Shown here: one piece after another, positions 27,201-38,100 of the stretch
How positions within the stretch are numbered: the first letter of the stretch is position 1
Layout: every line of letters begins with the position of its first letter
DNA from: Microvelia longipes
Taxonomy: Eukaryota; Arthropoda; Insecta; Hemiptera; Veliidae
DNA: 64,000 nucleotides
Direction: 5' to 3'
Assembly (NCBI GenBank): GCA_018340805.1
Contig: JACMZG010001914.1
Coordinates: 30,481,658-30,545,657 of the forward strand
Notes under the pieces: model-generated
Told to the model about the DNA's origin: nothing
What the model saw: the letters and a program-made list of their open reading frames with translations, nothing else
The model's database searches: none
Translations under genes and position numbers: made by a program

Positions 27201-29849
27201 AAAAACTTGAACATGAGTTGGATTGATAAGCGAGCAAGCAAGCACTCATTTCAAAGAAAATTCACCAGGATTGCAGACCTCCGCACCAGAATTATTTTGA
27301 AGTAAATGCTGGCTTCCTTTGGTTAAAATTTTAACTTAAATAGTTGACTATTGCCATTAAATCATTGTAGCTAATCCCACTCTATGACATCAAATGGCTT
27401 TTGGTCATATAAGTACTTGGCAATACCCATGTAATGCAACAACAAAGGTTGCCGTTGGAAAGAAACCATGGTCCCAATTCTTTCCCGAGAATTCATATGA
27501 TGGCTTCCAGAGTAAAGATTACACCTGGCTATGTACACATGTTAGATTATTTTTTTCAATGGTTCGTATTTATTTTGAAATTGCAGAAGAAATAATCAAA
27601 AGAAGGCTTCTTTTTGATGGAGATGGGACTGGAGAGGAAAGAAAAACTAACCTTTTGCTGAGGAAATTTTACAAATGGTGCAATATGGATCCCGCCACTG
27701 ATGAAGGGTATGTGTTTTTATACTGTTTGGGCTTGAGATTTGTCCTTTAAAATTTTAGGTAAAAGAATACAAGACTTATAACTAAATAAAAGCAATAAAT
27801 ATTTTAAGTCTTTGATGTATAACCAAACATTCCAGTAACTGAATTAACTTCTGCGAGTTCTTCATTAGATGGATAATTAGCACAATATTTTATTACCAGT
27901 TTGTATATTTGTTTATTTTTACCTGTTGTAAATGTTGACCGATATTAATAAAAGTTCACAAATGAGACACCAGATAAAATTAATTATTTATTGCGATATT
28001 TCGCTCTAAACACAGCATATTTCGCTCTAAACACAGCATTATCAAGCAAACATCTAAAAATTAAAATTAACTAAATTACATACTGGAATGTATAATTTTT
28101 AGGTTATAGAAGGAAATATAAATAATTAAATTTGTCATGCTCGAAAGAAACTAAAAACTCAATAGTTACATATCTGTTAACAAGTAAACATTGTCAAAAC
28201 TTTCAAAATCATGTCCCATATCCTAAAATAAAAAGAAAAATTTAATGAAGGGCAAAATAAAATAAAAAAGAAAGAATAACTCTAAGAATAATGTAACATA
28301 TCTCTAAGAATAACGTAAAACTTACATGTTCTAAAGTGAAAAAGGGGTTAAACTTACATGCTCTAAAGTGAAAAGGGGTTAAACTTAGAGGATGTAAGTT
28401 TTTTTCCCTCTTTACAGTTTTTAACAATTGTAATGTAAAACTAATTTTAATGTTTACTTGTTAACAGATATGTGACTAGTGAGTTTCTAGTTTCTTTCGG
28501 GCATGATAAATTTAGTTATTTCTATTTCTTGCTATAGCCTAAATATTGTACATTCCAGAAATTAATTTAGTTAATTTTTTTCTAAATGTTTGCTTGATAA
28601 TGCTCTGTGTTTAGAGCGAAATATCGCAATAAATAAATAATTTTACCTGGTGTCTCATTTGTGCCCAATTTCTGGTGGAATATTCAACTATGGAAACCAA
28701 TAATACAAATAATGCAGTAATAAAATTTGGTGAGCCAGTAGTTCTAATAATATTTCAGAGATGTAATTTGGTTCAAGTTCTACCAATATTTTCAAAATGG
28801 TGGCCAATATAGTGGTGCCTTTTTAATATCTAATATTGATACAAGCAAAAAGCAAGCAAACTAAGCCCTTTTTCAATATTTTTACTATTTGTATAAGCAA
28901 GCGAAGTGAGCCTTAATAAGGAAAGTGAGTGCCTTTTTTCTCTATTGGGCAATCATATAACCAGTAAACGAAAGAAGCCCACTTGACTTGATTGTATTAT
29001 TTATCTAAGCTATCCAGCGAGTGAAGCAAGGTCATTTTTAATTATTTTATTTGATGTATTATTCTGACCTGAGGTCTTGATGCAACAAATTACTAGTTTT
29101 TCTAAAATAATTATTAATTTTGAGGAATATGTGAATTATATCTAAATATCAGAATTTTGTTACTAAAGAAATTTATAATAGGACAGAAGAAGTGTCATTA
29201 TTTGAATGATTCTTCCCTTATTAAGATATTTTATTAAGGTTTAACATTGTTTCAACCCTAAATAGATCTAATGTTAAGTGTGACTCTAGTTTGACTGATT
29301 ACATACTTCATTAACCATTATTGTGTGGTATTTTTCAGATTATCAGCATATAATCAAGTTTTAAGTATGTTAGCTCAATGTGAATACTCATATGCTAAAT
29401 CTCGATGCATCCGTAAAATGACAGAAGCAGAATGTGTTAATTATGAAAACACCAAAGATGATATGAGAAAAGAAATTGATCAAGCGACTATAGCATCTAA
29501 AGAAGTCAGAGAAGAATTAGTTAAAGCTAATAATTATAGAAAAAATAATTTGGAGTACGAAGCTATTGCTAAAAACATTAAGAAACATCCTGACAGGAAA
29601 CAGAGTCAAAAAAGATTACTAAAATTACACACTGATATTTATCAGTATAAAGAAAAATTAGAAAAATTAAAACAAAGGTTGGAAAAAAGAAGGAAACAAG
29701 TTAGAATCGTAATGAATTCTTTAGAGCAATTACACCACTCTATTGAACTCACAGAGAATGAAGGGGATGTGGTTAATAAAGGTAAATTGATAAAACCTTT
29801 AGATAATCAGAAGAGGGCAAAACCAAAATCAGCAGAAAACAAATCTTGA
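24242..29849 (+). CDS. THOC7: THO complex subunit 7 (3 exons)
   Basis: THOC7 is a subunit of the nuclear THO/TREX complex, which couples transcription to mRNA export. Exons 24242-24254, 27587-27707 and 29339-29849 join in phase (1, then 2) to about 214 aa, close to the ~204 aa of the human protein. The start MADDEEIIKRRLLFDGDG matches the family's DDEVIRKRLLIDGDG block, followed by LLLRKFYKWCN. Exon 3 gives LSAYNQVLSMLAQCEYSYAK, then a long coiled coil with the conserved NNLEYEAIAKNIKKHPDRKQ and LEKRRKQVRIVMNSLEQL, and a basic tail. Coiled-coil pairing with THOC5 is known for the family. The giant palindromic element ends 155 bp before the start codon, so the promoter is either very short or overlaps the element. 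Both introns carry foldback elements. AATAAA follows at 30089. Confidence 0.93.
24425..25415. mobile_element. Inverted-repeat element, family A, in THOC7 intron 1
   Basis: The left end is TAAAGTGATGTAGAAATTCA, then a G-rich block and ACACAGTGGTCCAACTCC. The right end is its reverse complement finishing at CATCACTTTA. There is no ORF. Related copies are at 25745-26602 and 51060-51599. Confidence 0.85.
25745..26602. mobile_element. Diverged family A element in THOC7 intron 1
   Basis: It has G10 then 'ACAGTATTCCAACTCCCTGG' at the left and 'ACACTGTGTTTCCTGCCCCC', 'CTACTGTGTAAATTTGAACA', 'ACTTTA' at the right. The internal parts resemble the 24425 copy. Confidence 0.65.
26603..27586. other. Remainder of THOC7 intron 1
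   Basis: It includes a dispersed repeat at about 27180-27305 ('AAATTCACCA', 'GCAGACCT', 'GCACCAGAATTATTTTG') that recurs near 36240-36360 and, more weakly, at 48543-48625. No other gene is seen. Confidence 0.5.
27587..27707 (+). CDS. THOC7: THOC7 exon 2
   Basis: The acceptor is TTGAAATTGCAG and the donor GAAGG|GTATGTG. It encodes the most conserved THOC7 block, RRLLFDGDGTGEERKTN, then LLLRKFYKWCN. The open frame upstream of the acceptor is intron. Confidence 0.9.
27957..28663. mobile_element. Foldback element in THOC7 intron 2
   Basis: CACAAATGAGACACCAG at the left pairs with CTGGTGTCTCATTTGTG at the right. The arms, about 250 bp each, continue with TTATTGCGATATTTCGCTC. Inside the left arm, ATATTTCGCTCTAAACACAG is duplicated in tandem. 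Confidence 0.85.
28664..29338. other. Rest of THOC7 intron 2
   Basis: AT-rich, with degraded AAGCGAAGTGAGCC and CGAGTGAAGCAAGG motifs near 28900 and 29020 that resemble the minisatellite core. No gene is seen. Confidence 0.45.
29339..29849 (+). CDS. THOC7: THOC7 exon 3 (coiled coil and C-terminus)
   Basis: The acceptor is TATTTTTCAG. The 511-nt exon holds the whole coiled-coil region and the stop codon TGA. Confidence 0.93.
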
Positions 29850-30088
29850 TGTTTAGTTGGTGCTGGTAACTTCCCAGCAACTTCAACAGCACAAAAAATT
29901 TCATGTTCTTACCCTATCGGGATCAACATGCAGAGATTTAGACCAGTGCGCATCAGAGGCTTTAACAAATTTGCTTGTGGCAGTAACTTTAAAATTTTGT
30001 ATTAATATTTTGTATTACTTTTTATTATACAGTAATTAAATTTTTGTTTGTTCTGTGTTAATTTGTATTGATAAAATAAGAAATTAAT

Positions 30089-30094
30089 AATAAA
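30089..30094 (+). promoter_or_regulatory. Candidate THOC7 polyadenylation signal AATAAA
   Basis: It lies 240 bp after the THOC7 stop codon, the first perfect AATAAA on this strand. Confidence 0.5.
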
Positions 30095-30950
30095 ATGAGT
30101 TTCTCTGATGGAGTTGTTATTTATGTTGAGAATATGTATGAATTGAATCCTTTGAGTAATACTTGTATAGAAGAAGCATAAAGCCGTAAAAACAGAATTT
30201 CAGTGATAATAGTGAAGCTAGTTTACAAGTGGTCTTAACTAGGATTACTACTCTGACAACTAAACATTTTTTCCATAAATATATCATAATGTAAAAAGCA
30301 AATAACAAACCAGAATAAAAACACAAAAGGTCAGCTATACATTCAGTAAAATCATTAGGGATACACTGTCCTTAAGAGAGAAAACAAAAAATGATAATTC
30401 TAATAATTAGTATTTATTTTTTAAATTGACCTTTGATCAACAAGTACGTGATATTATCTTGGTATCACTTCTTAATATTGACCTTGTGATGTTACACAGT
30501 CCTATTTTTATCACGCAAAAATTATATTTTATTCCCCAAAGTTCAGCCCCAATTTATATCAGAAGTGCACCGAATTCGGTAGATGCCAAATAAATCTTGC
30601 ACAATGTGTCTTACCGAGTTAAATTCTTTTAAGCGAAGAGAAAAAAGTGAACTTTCTAAACATGTTATTAATGGTATAAAAACTCTACTTATATTAGAAT
30701 AATTTGCTAAGCAAGTGTAAAAAAATTCAAGTTCTTGTATTGGGAACCAAAGAATTTTAATCCTGAGGCGAAGCCTAGGGAGTTATAGCTATTTACGAGT
30801 TATAGGAAATTATTGCGAGGGAATAATGGCATTTTATTCCCAAGGTGCATATAAGATTTTATCTCCAGACGTCGACATTGAAAATAAAGTAAGAATGTTT
30901 TTTTTTTTCATTTCTTTTTTCAAGATTTTTTTAACTGAAAATTATCTTAC

Positions 30951-31383
30951 CTTTATCATAAGAAATTCGTCGTTTGGTGAATTATGCAAAAAATCTTCAA
31001 CTTGGTTCTTAGTAAAAACATTCGCTTTCTTTGCAACATAACCTTTGTTTTTTCTTTTTAATAATGATATTAGTGATGCATAGCTTTTGATATTAACATT
31101 TTCTCTCACAAGCAAAGATGGTTTGATCACTGAATACAGCGACCACAGACTTAACGCTTGTTTTGTTTTTCATTCATTATTAAAATAAACAAGCAATGCA
31201 TTTTCACTTACTTGTTGTATATTATGATCATGACACCAACTTTTAAATGTTATATGCTTTGTCATATAACTTTTTGGATTTCTTTGGTAACAAGTTTTCT
31301 TTTACCAAGTTCGCTTCAATAGCAATGTCAGGAGGTGTATTGTTAAAAAGTTCGTCAATATCGCACACAATATTATCTGACAT
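30951..31383 (-). pseudogene. Crypton-like tyrosine recombinase remnant
   Basis: From an ATG at 31383 the minus strand reads MSDNIVCDIDELFNNTPPD, then KENLLPKKSKKLYDKAYNI. After a frame break it reads KSWCHDHNIQQVSENALLVY, and after more breaks SLWSLYSVIKPSLLV, VNIKSYASLISLLKRKNKGY and AKKANVFTKNQVEDFLHNSP. This order (LLPKKS..Y..AY..F..WC, SEN.LL.YF, LWS.YS, F.KRK..GY.PKK, FT..EV..FL..AP) is the N-terminal core-binding part of the Crypton-like/XerD-like recombinases common in arthropod genomes. The catalytic part is missing. The similarity ends at ATAAAG|GTAAGA, a possible splice donor. It is a dead fragment, not a functional gene. Confidence 0.65.
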
Positions 31384-34300
31384 AATTGAAATATTAGAGC
31401 AGTTATAAGTAATATTTTAATCTAATTATGAAAGTTTAAGACAGGTTAAACAGTTAAAGCTAAGGTTTTAAACTAAAAAAATATTCTGTGGAAAAAAAAC
31501 AATGAGTATGCAAATCTTAAAGTGATTTTAAAAAAATCAGGATAGCCAACTTATTTTTTTTTTACTTTTAAATAAAGAACTAGTTTTTATTTTTTAAATT
31601 ATTTATTCTTATATTATTATTAGCATTACACTAGTTCTACTTAAAATGATTGTTAATGTTATATTCTTTTTTTTATACATCTTATTCTGGTATATCTTCT
31701 TATTTATAGGTATCTAGTTTTTAAATAAAAATAATTATATATTATTCAGTTTGTCGATTATTAAGTTAAGTTGGCAACTAGTACTTTTTACTCCCTTGGG
31801 AGTGAAAAGAGATTCTTTACTCTCTTAAATCTAGTCATTAAATTTTGTATTATATACCGTCTGGAGATAAATACAATTAATGACTAATATAGCATTAATG
31901 AATAATTCCACTTAATATTTTCTCAACCAGAAGTTTTTCCAACTTCCCTTAGAGAAAATTGTATGTTTTCAAGCCTAAGAGGGAGTTGGTAGCCTTAGGA
32001 AGTCCCAACTCTCCTAGTAGGATGGCCGCTAGAATCCTAACTAGCAAAATCAAGTATATGGACAATATGCTTCTTCCATTTTGCTGTACAAGTTATGTCT
32101 ACGCTGCTTTTGTTTGATTTTTCATTTTTTTGGGATACGAGTTTTTTTAACATCCTTATGAAGAAGATAATAAAGCCTAAACAAATCAAGAGGTTTGGTT
32201 AAAAAATGTTTCTATAACCTCAAAAAAAGGTAAGCGATATTCTTGCCGTTCCAGCAGGATGTTTGATGCAAGAGAAGCAGCTTCATTAATGTTACTGCAT
32301 AAGTGATATAAAAGTGAGGGGTCGGCAAAATAGAGACATTCAGACTCCCACCCTTCACACGGCCCTAAGCAAATTCTAACACTTTGGTTCCTTTGAATAG
32401 TTCCATTGCAGCGCCACATATCGCTCCATCATTTTAATTGACATATAGAGCTCTTAGTACACTAGTTTACTTTATATAGATATTACTTTTTTCACTGGAT
32501 GTTATGGTTTAGGCTTTGCCATGTAGTCCATAATGGTATTTTTTCTTGAAGCTCAAGTAAATAATAATGTTGCTCCGACTTTTATTTATATGATTAGGAT
32601 AGGACATTGAAAATGAACATTAATTACCTCTCATATGGCGATAAAGACATATTTTTGAAAACGTGCTGCTCCTCTTTGAAAACCTGGGCTATTTTTTTTT
32701 GAAAAGGCCAAAGTTAAAAAGTCCTTGAGAGGGTTTTAGAAATTTTTGCTTAGCAACAGATATAAATCAACAAAGCAGGATGGAGGAACAAGTGACACTG
32801 ATTTGCAACATAGTAGTTGAACTAGGTTCCCCCTTGATTGAAAGCTGGTATTAAACAACATACCAGTATGGAAAAGGTGGGAGTTGGAACACTTTGTCTA
32901 CACTGACCCTTCATTTATTATATCACATTAGTTACTGCCAATGTAGTAAGACAAGGCATACCCTCTTTTATGAAATATTTCTACATTTGAAATCTATAAT
33001 ACCAGATCTTATTCCAACAGAGTTTAGATCCTAAATTATTTATTTTTAATTTTCTAGGGAAAATGACAAGATTTGACAAACAGTTGTTCATACATATGAA
33101 CAATTATTCCAGATAATTTCCTTTTGATGGTTGATCAACTTCTTAAAGAAAAATATCCTGTAAGACATCATCCTTAAAACATTTTTCTTTAATGTAACAA
33201 ATTTATTTTTTATATAATAAATAAAACACCATAATTTTATTAAAGATATTTATTAATCTTTGTGTAATATGGCAATACAAATAATCAGTGTATGAATAAA
33301 CTTTATTCATTCACTAATAACGGGATTCTTCCTGAAACAAGTTTGATTATTTGTATTTACATTGCAATAAAAAAAATATACTTGACAAAAAGTTATATTG
33401 CGATAAAAACATACTTGACAAGGATTTTTTTTATATTATAGTGTTTATTCATTATATAAAAAGTATAATAATAACAAAAATCAATAAAAAAATTTGACTG
33501 TAAATTTTACTTGTTTTAAAAAAAATAGAGACTATTTAAAATTATCTTATCGTAGATGTAGAAGATGGTTTAATATATTTAAGAAGTTGTTTTACAAATA
33601 GTGTTAAGGTTCCTAAAACCTTATCTGCATGAGGGTGGTTCTCCAGACCACTATTTATGCCAAAAACAGGTATAAGTCATAATCAAAACCACTATTTATG
33701 CCAAAAACAGGTATAAGTCATAATCAAACTTAAGTATGGCTAAAAACTACAACCTAAGTTTCATTAAGATTAGTACCTGTATCAAAAACATTATATATAT
33801 ACATTTTTTTACCAAGTTTTTGGAGTATCTGAACCACTGTGTGTGACCTGTGGTCATATTTAAAAGCCTAGTAAAGTTTGAAAATTCAAAGTTGATATTT
33901 TCAAAATGGCGGCCATTATTAGAATCAAATTTGTAAATCTCTTTGTCACTTAGACAGTAAGTCTACACAAATTATTTAAAAAAAATGAGTCTTCCTGGAC
34001 AACTATACTTTAAATCTGATTTTTGTCACATTTAACTCTCTCGCCTAAATGCAGAGGGAGTGATGCATGACACACAACCCTTAGTTTAAAACTTAGATTA
34101 AAACCCCTTAGAACATTATTAAAGTGCCTGAAACGAAAGATTATGATGAAATCTCAGGTTTCAGATTTTTAGAATGACCCCAATACTTTTCCTACACCTA
34201 CCGTATCAATAAGAAAAAGTACAAAACATTAGTAAATATAGAAAATATATTTAAAGATTGGTTTGTTCAGAAAATACAAAATTAATAAAAAGATGTTAAA

Positions 34301-34939
34301 GCCATGGAGAATTTCTAAACAAAAAAGAAATACTTTTAATAAAAAAAAGTATGTGAACAGAAAAATAAAAACTAACACTAGTGATAGTTTATTGAACAAG
34401 AAGTTCTTTTCAATAAAAATAGATTACGCTTAGGATTTCAAAAATAGTGCTGGACTAATTGTACAAGTTTTAGTTGATAAAAATAGGTAAAAATAAACGA
34501 AAATATTGAGTTCCATTGTAGGGATTTTGCTAACATTTGAGACAGGGTAATGCTTTATTTTTAAAAAAAATCCATTTTAGCATGTTTATAATTTGATAAG
34601 CATTAGAGCAATAGTTTCCAATTATTAATTTTCTTATAGTAATACATTAAAAGTATACTTAGAAGAATAAAAAGGTAAATAGACATTTATGGTTTAGAAT
34701 GAGCACTAGTGACAAATAATTTTTTGTGTGATAAGTATTTGTTTATGACAAGATACAAACTTTTGTAATGTTCAATTCGTCTTATTTCTCTAATCTTAGC
34801 TCTATTTTTCTAGTCACACCCTTGCTGTGATATAAATAAAGAAAATAAACTAAACGTAAATTAAGTAAGAACCTAAATTAAAAAGCATTGAGTGTAGTGA
34901 GAAGGAGTGTTAGTACGAGCTCAAAGCAAAAATTATATT
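31384..34939. other. Intergenic DNA between the Crypton remnant and CCT1
   Basis: AT-rich. A 77-codon frame at 32186-32419 (-) has six Cys but no family I recognise. A diverged copy of the TG-core dispersed repeat is near 34140-34205. No gene is called. Confidence 0.45.
33647..33728. repeat. Perfect 41-bp tandem duplication
   Basis: 'ACCACTATTTATGCCAAAAA', then 'CAGGTATAAGTCATAATCAAA', occurs twice head to tail without a mismatch. Confidence 0.95.
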
Positions 34940-35123
34940 TTAATGGCATTCGTCCTCTTCTTGCCTCCTTTCAGGATCAAGTTTAATAAGATCGTCAATT
35001 CTAAGGATAGTTATAGCAGCTTCAGTCGCAAATTTGAGGGATTTAATTTTGGAAATGGTTGGTTCGAGGACTCCTGCAGCTTGATTATCTCTAACAGTGC
35101 CAGTGTTAAGATCAAGACCCACC
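34940..35123 (-). CDS. CCT1: CCT1 exon 13 (C-terminus)
   Basis: It completes the Trp codon begun in exon 12, then reads [20 protein letters not shown] and the alpha-specific equatorial C-terminus, ending RRQEEDECH and TAA. Confidence 0.95.
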
Positions 35124-38100
35124 CTGGAAAAGAAAATTATAAAAGAGTTATTAAGTATTAGTAACAATACTTAATAATACAATCTAAGAAAAGCAAATAT
35201 GTAAAACAAAACAAAAGCAAAATATAGTTATTTTAGTTAAAGCATGATTGGAGTAATATGAGATATTATTCTATGTAATGATAACATGTCATTTGGTCTC
35301 CAGGGCAAAGCAGAAGGAACTATTTTTTTTATTCTGATGAAACATTTACACATTTTGTTCCCATAGTCAAACTTAAGGTTAAAAATTATCAAAAGGGTAA
35401 AAGAGTTTACTCTTGAGATGCAAAAATAATACCTCCAATAGAAAACAAGGATGGCAAGTCAAAACCGGTCAGTCATAATTTTTTATACTATTGTGGTTGA
35501 CAATATATTAATTGTTTTTAATTCTAGAGTGTTTTTATTAAACAGCATGGTGAGTCTATACCACAAAATCTTCGTCAAAACAACTAATGATTGAATCCAA
35601 TGGAAAACATAAGGCACCATATAGGTCAAATAATTATACTGCTGGGGACCAAAACCCCTAATTTCTAAGGAGATTTGAATAAACTAAAAAAAGCAATTCT
35701 TTTAAATCAGTAACTAAAATTAATAGTTTTTTGCCCCCAAAATTTGTTCACTCGTCACACTTTCAATAGAAATATTAATATTGCTCAATAGAAAATATTG
35801 GTTTTTATATTTTTGCATAAGAGGAGTGTTTAGTTATAATAAATTTAATACAAACCATTTCAAATGAGCATGATCTTTCTTGGTTTGGCTAGAATTATGG
35901 TAGGCTCTTAATTTGGCAACTAATTCAGTTGAGTCTTGAGCAGCATTCACAGCCAATGTCTTTGGTATGACAAGCAGTGATCTGGCATATTCAGCTATGG
36001 CAAGCTGTTCCCTGGAACTCTGAAATCAATCAGACTTTCTTGTTAACAACACATAAAATTCAATAAATAAAAACAAATAAAAAAATAATCTAAGTCCACA
36101 AATGGCAATGAATATTTCTTTTTCTGAACAAAATTTCTAGAAGTTGATCAAGAATTTAAAAAAATCCTTAGAAAGTTCAATGAAGTTCATTCTAATTAGC
36201 TCATTAGAAAATTACAAACAAGTAAAAGTATTACTATTCCCAGCTATGAAGTATACACCAGAAACTTAATCAACAAATGGATTGTTAAGCATGGAAGCAT
36301 GCATTTTAAAGGAAATTCACCATCATGCAGATCTGAGCACCAGAATTATTTTGTAGTTATAAACTTATAATGTAAATAAAACGATAAAAAATTATCAACC
36401 TTACCAGGATTTAAATCAGGGTACACTGGCTTTGGGCACTTGTATCGACTCTGAACTGTATTTGTTCAACTTGGAGCCCCAAAAAAAATGACACCTTTCT
36501 CAAAGTTTGTTGTTAACTGACCATATTTTAAGTTTTCCAGTTATTAAACACCAGTCACTCTCAACATGTCATCACTTTAAGACTAAATAAAAACACTTAC
36601 AAGAGAAGTTGCAAAGTTTTCCAAATAAATAGACAAAGCAGCCTCGACAGCACCGCCTCCAGTGACTAATGTTTTGCTTTCTAATACTCTTTTCAAAACA
36701 CAGAGTGAATCATGAACTGATCTCTCCATCTCATCACAGTAGAAATCATTTGGTCCTCTCAGGATTATAGAAGCGGCAGTCCTTGCCTTAGGCCTAAAAC
36801 AAAATAAAAATATCCACTGTAAACATAATTTATTGAGTGAAATCTTAATAATTTGTACCTTCAAGAATCAGACTAATACAAATTGGTGAGAGATCAAATT
36901 TTTTTAATACTGTGTAAAAGACCAAACCAAATCTTAGTTTCCCAAACTAAAAAAAAATATTAATCTGTAAGTATGCAATTCTTCCAACTAAGATTTGGGT
37001 GGTTGAGAGAACACCATTTAAAAACTATCTTGGAGGACAAAGAAAAATCATCATAGGGACCTAAGTGTAGGTGGTAGAATATTTACAATCAATATAACAA
37101 TATTTACCTTGAATTGTAATTATTTTTTCTTTATTAGTTGACAAACAGGCCAAATGGCCTAATTTACAAAGTTTGTAAGATAAACATTACTTCAAAAAGA
37201 AAAATTAAACATAAATAAAATTATTACACAAAGAAAAATTAAAAAGCATATAAATAAACCTAATAAAGAGTACATAAATAAAATTAAAAAAGGTATATCT
37301 AGAATAAACTTATTAAAAAAAAAATATGTCACCTATGTATAGTTACATACATGTAGTTACATACCTATGTACAGTTACCGTAACTACACCCATGTTACCG
37401 TAACTGTACATAGGTGACCTTGCGTGCCATACCCAAGGAATGATAAGAGCAGTTGTATCTTCCCTTTAAGTGTTAGTCTCTTTGTAACTGATACAATTTT
37501 TCTTTATAACACTAATAAGACCAATTTTAGTAGAAGAAAAAAGGTAATAATATTGGAGATAAGAGTAAATTACAAAATCAAACTGAAACCGGTGTCTCTA
37601 TAAAATATGAAAGGACATTAATAAAGGAGCCGGACCTGAAAAAATGTGACTCATTTTGTACTACTTTAAACCAAATTTTTCTGAAAATATACATTAAATT
37701 AGATTAAAATAGAGGAAAAGCATAGTCTGCCTATCCAGAGTGGAGCCCTTCATATGACTACGCATGCTCAAAATTTGAGAAAAAGGAATATGGGGTTTCC
37801 TGTGGGTTGTGTGCAAAACATAAAGAGAAAATGCTTAACGCTAAAAATAAAATTTCTTATAAAGGGAGTTTTTAATAATCAAAGATATACTACAGCAAAT
37901 TTCTTGAAAAAAAGATTGGTCTTTTGTACCTTTTTTGACCATTTAACATATGTCATAACTTTAGTTGTGGTTATGCAATTTGATAAAAAAAGCACTCGTT
38001 TTATAAGGAATTTTATCAGCTTTAAAAATTTTCTCTTCACGTTTTGCACACAACTCAAAGGGAACCACTCATTTCAAGAAAACTGGAATTTGTGTGATTT

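Noticed and set aside
30826..30888. Possible short coding exon MAFYSQGAYKILSPDVDIEN, ending at a GTAAGA donor
   Set aside because: No downstream partner exon or family was found; 21 codons alone are not convincing.
32186..32419. 77-codon Cys-containing minus-strand frame
   Set aside because: It shows no recognisable domain, splice partner or repeat copy.
34907..35161. Plus-strand frame over CCT1 exon 13
   Set aside because: It is the antisense shadow of a well-supported exon.
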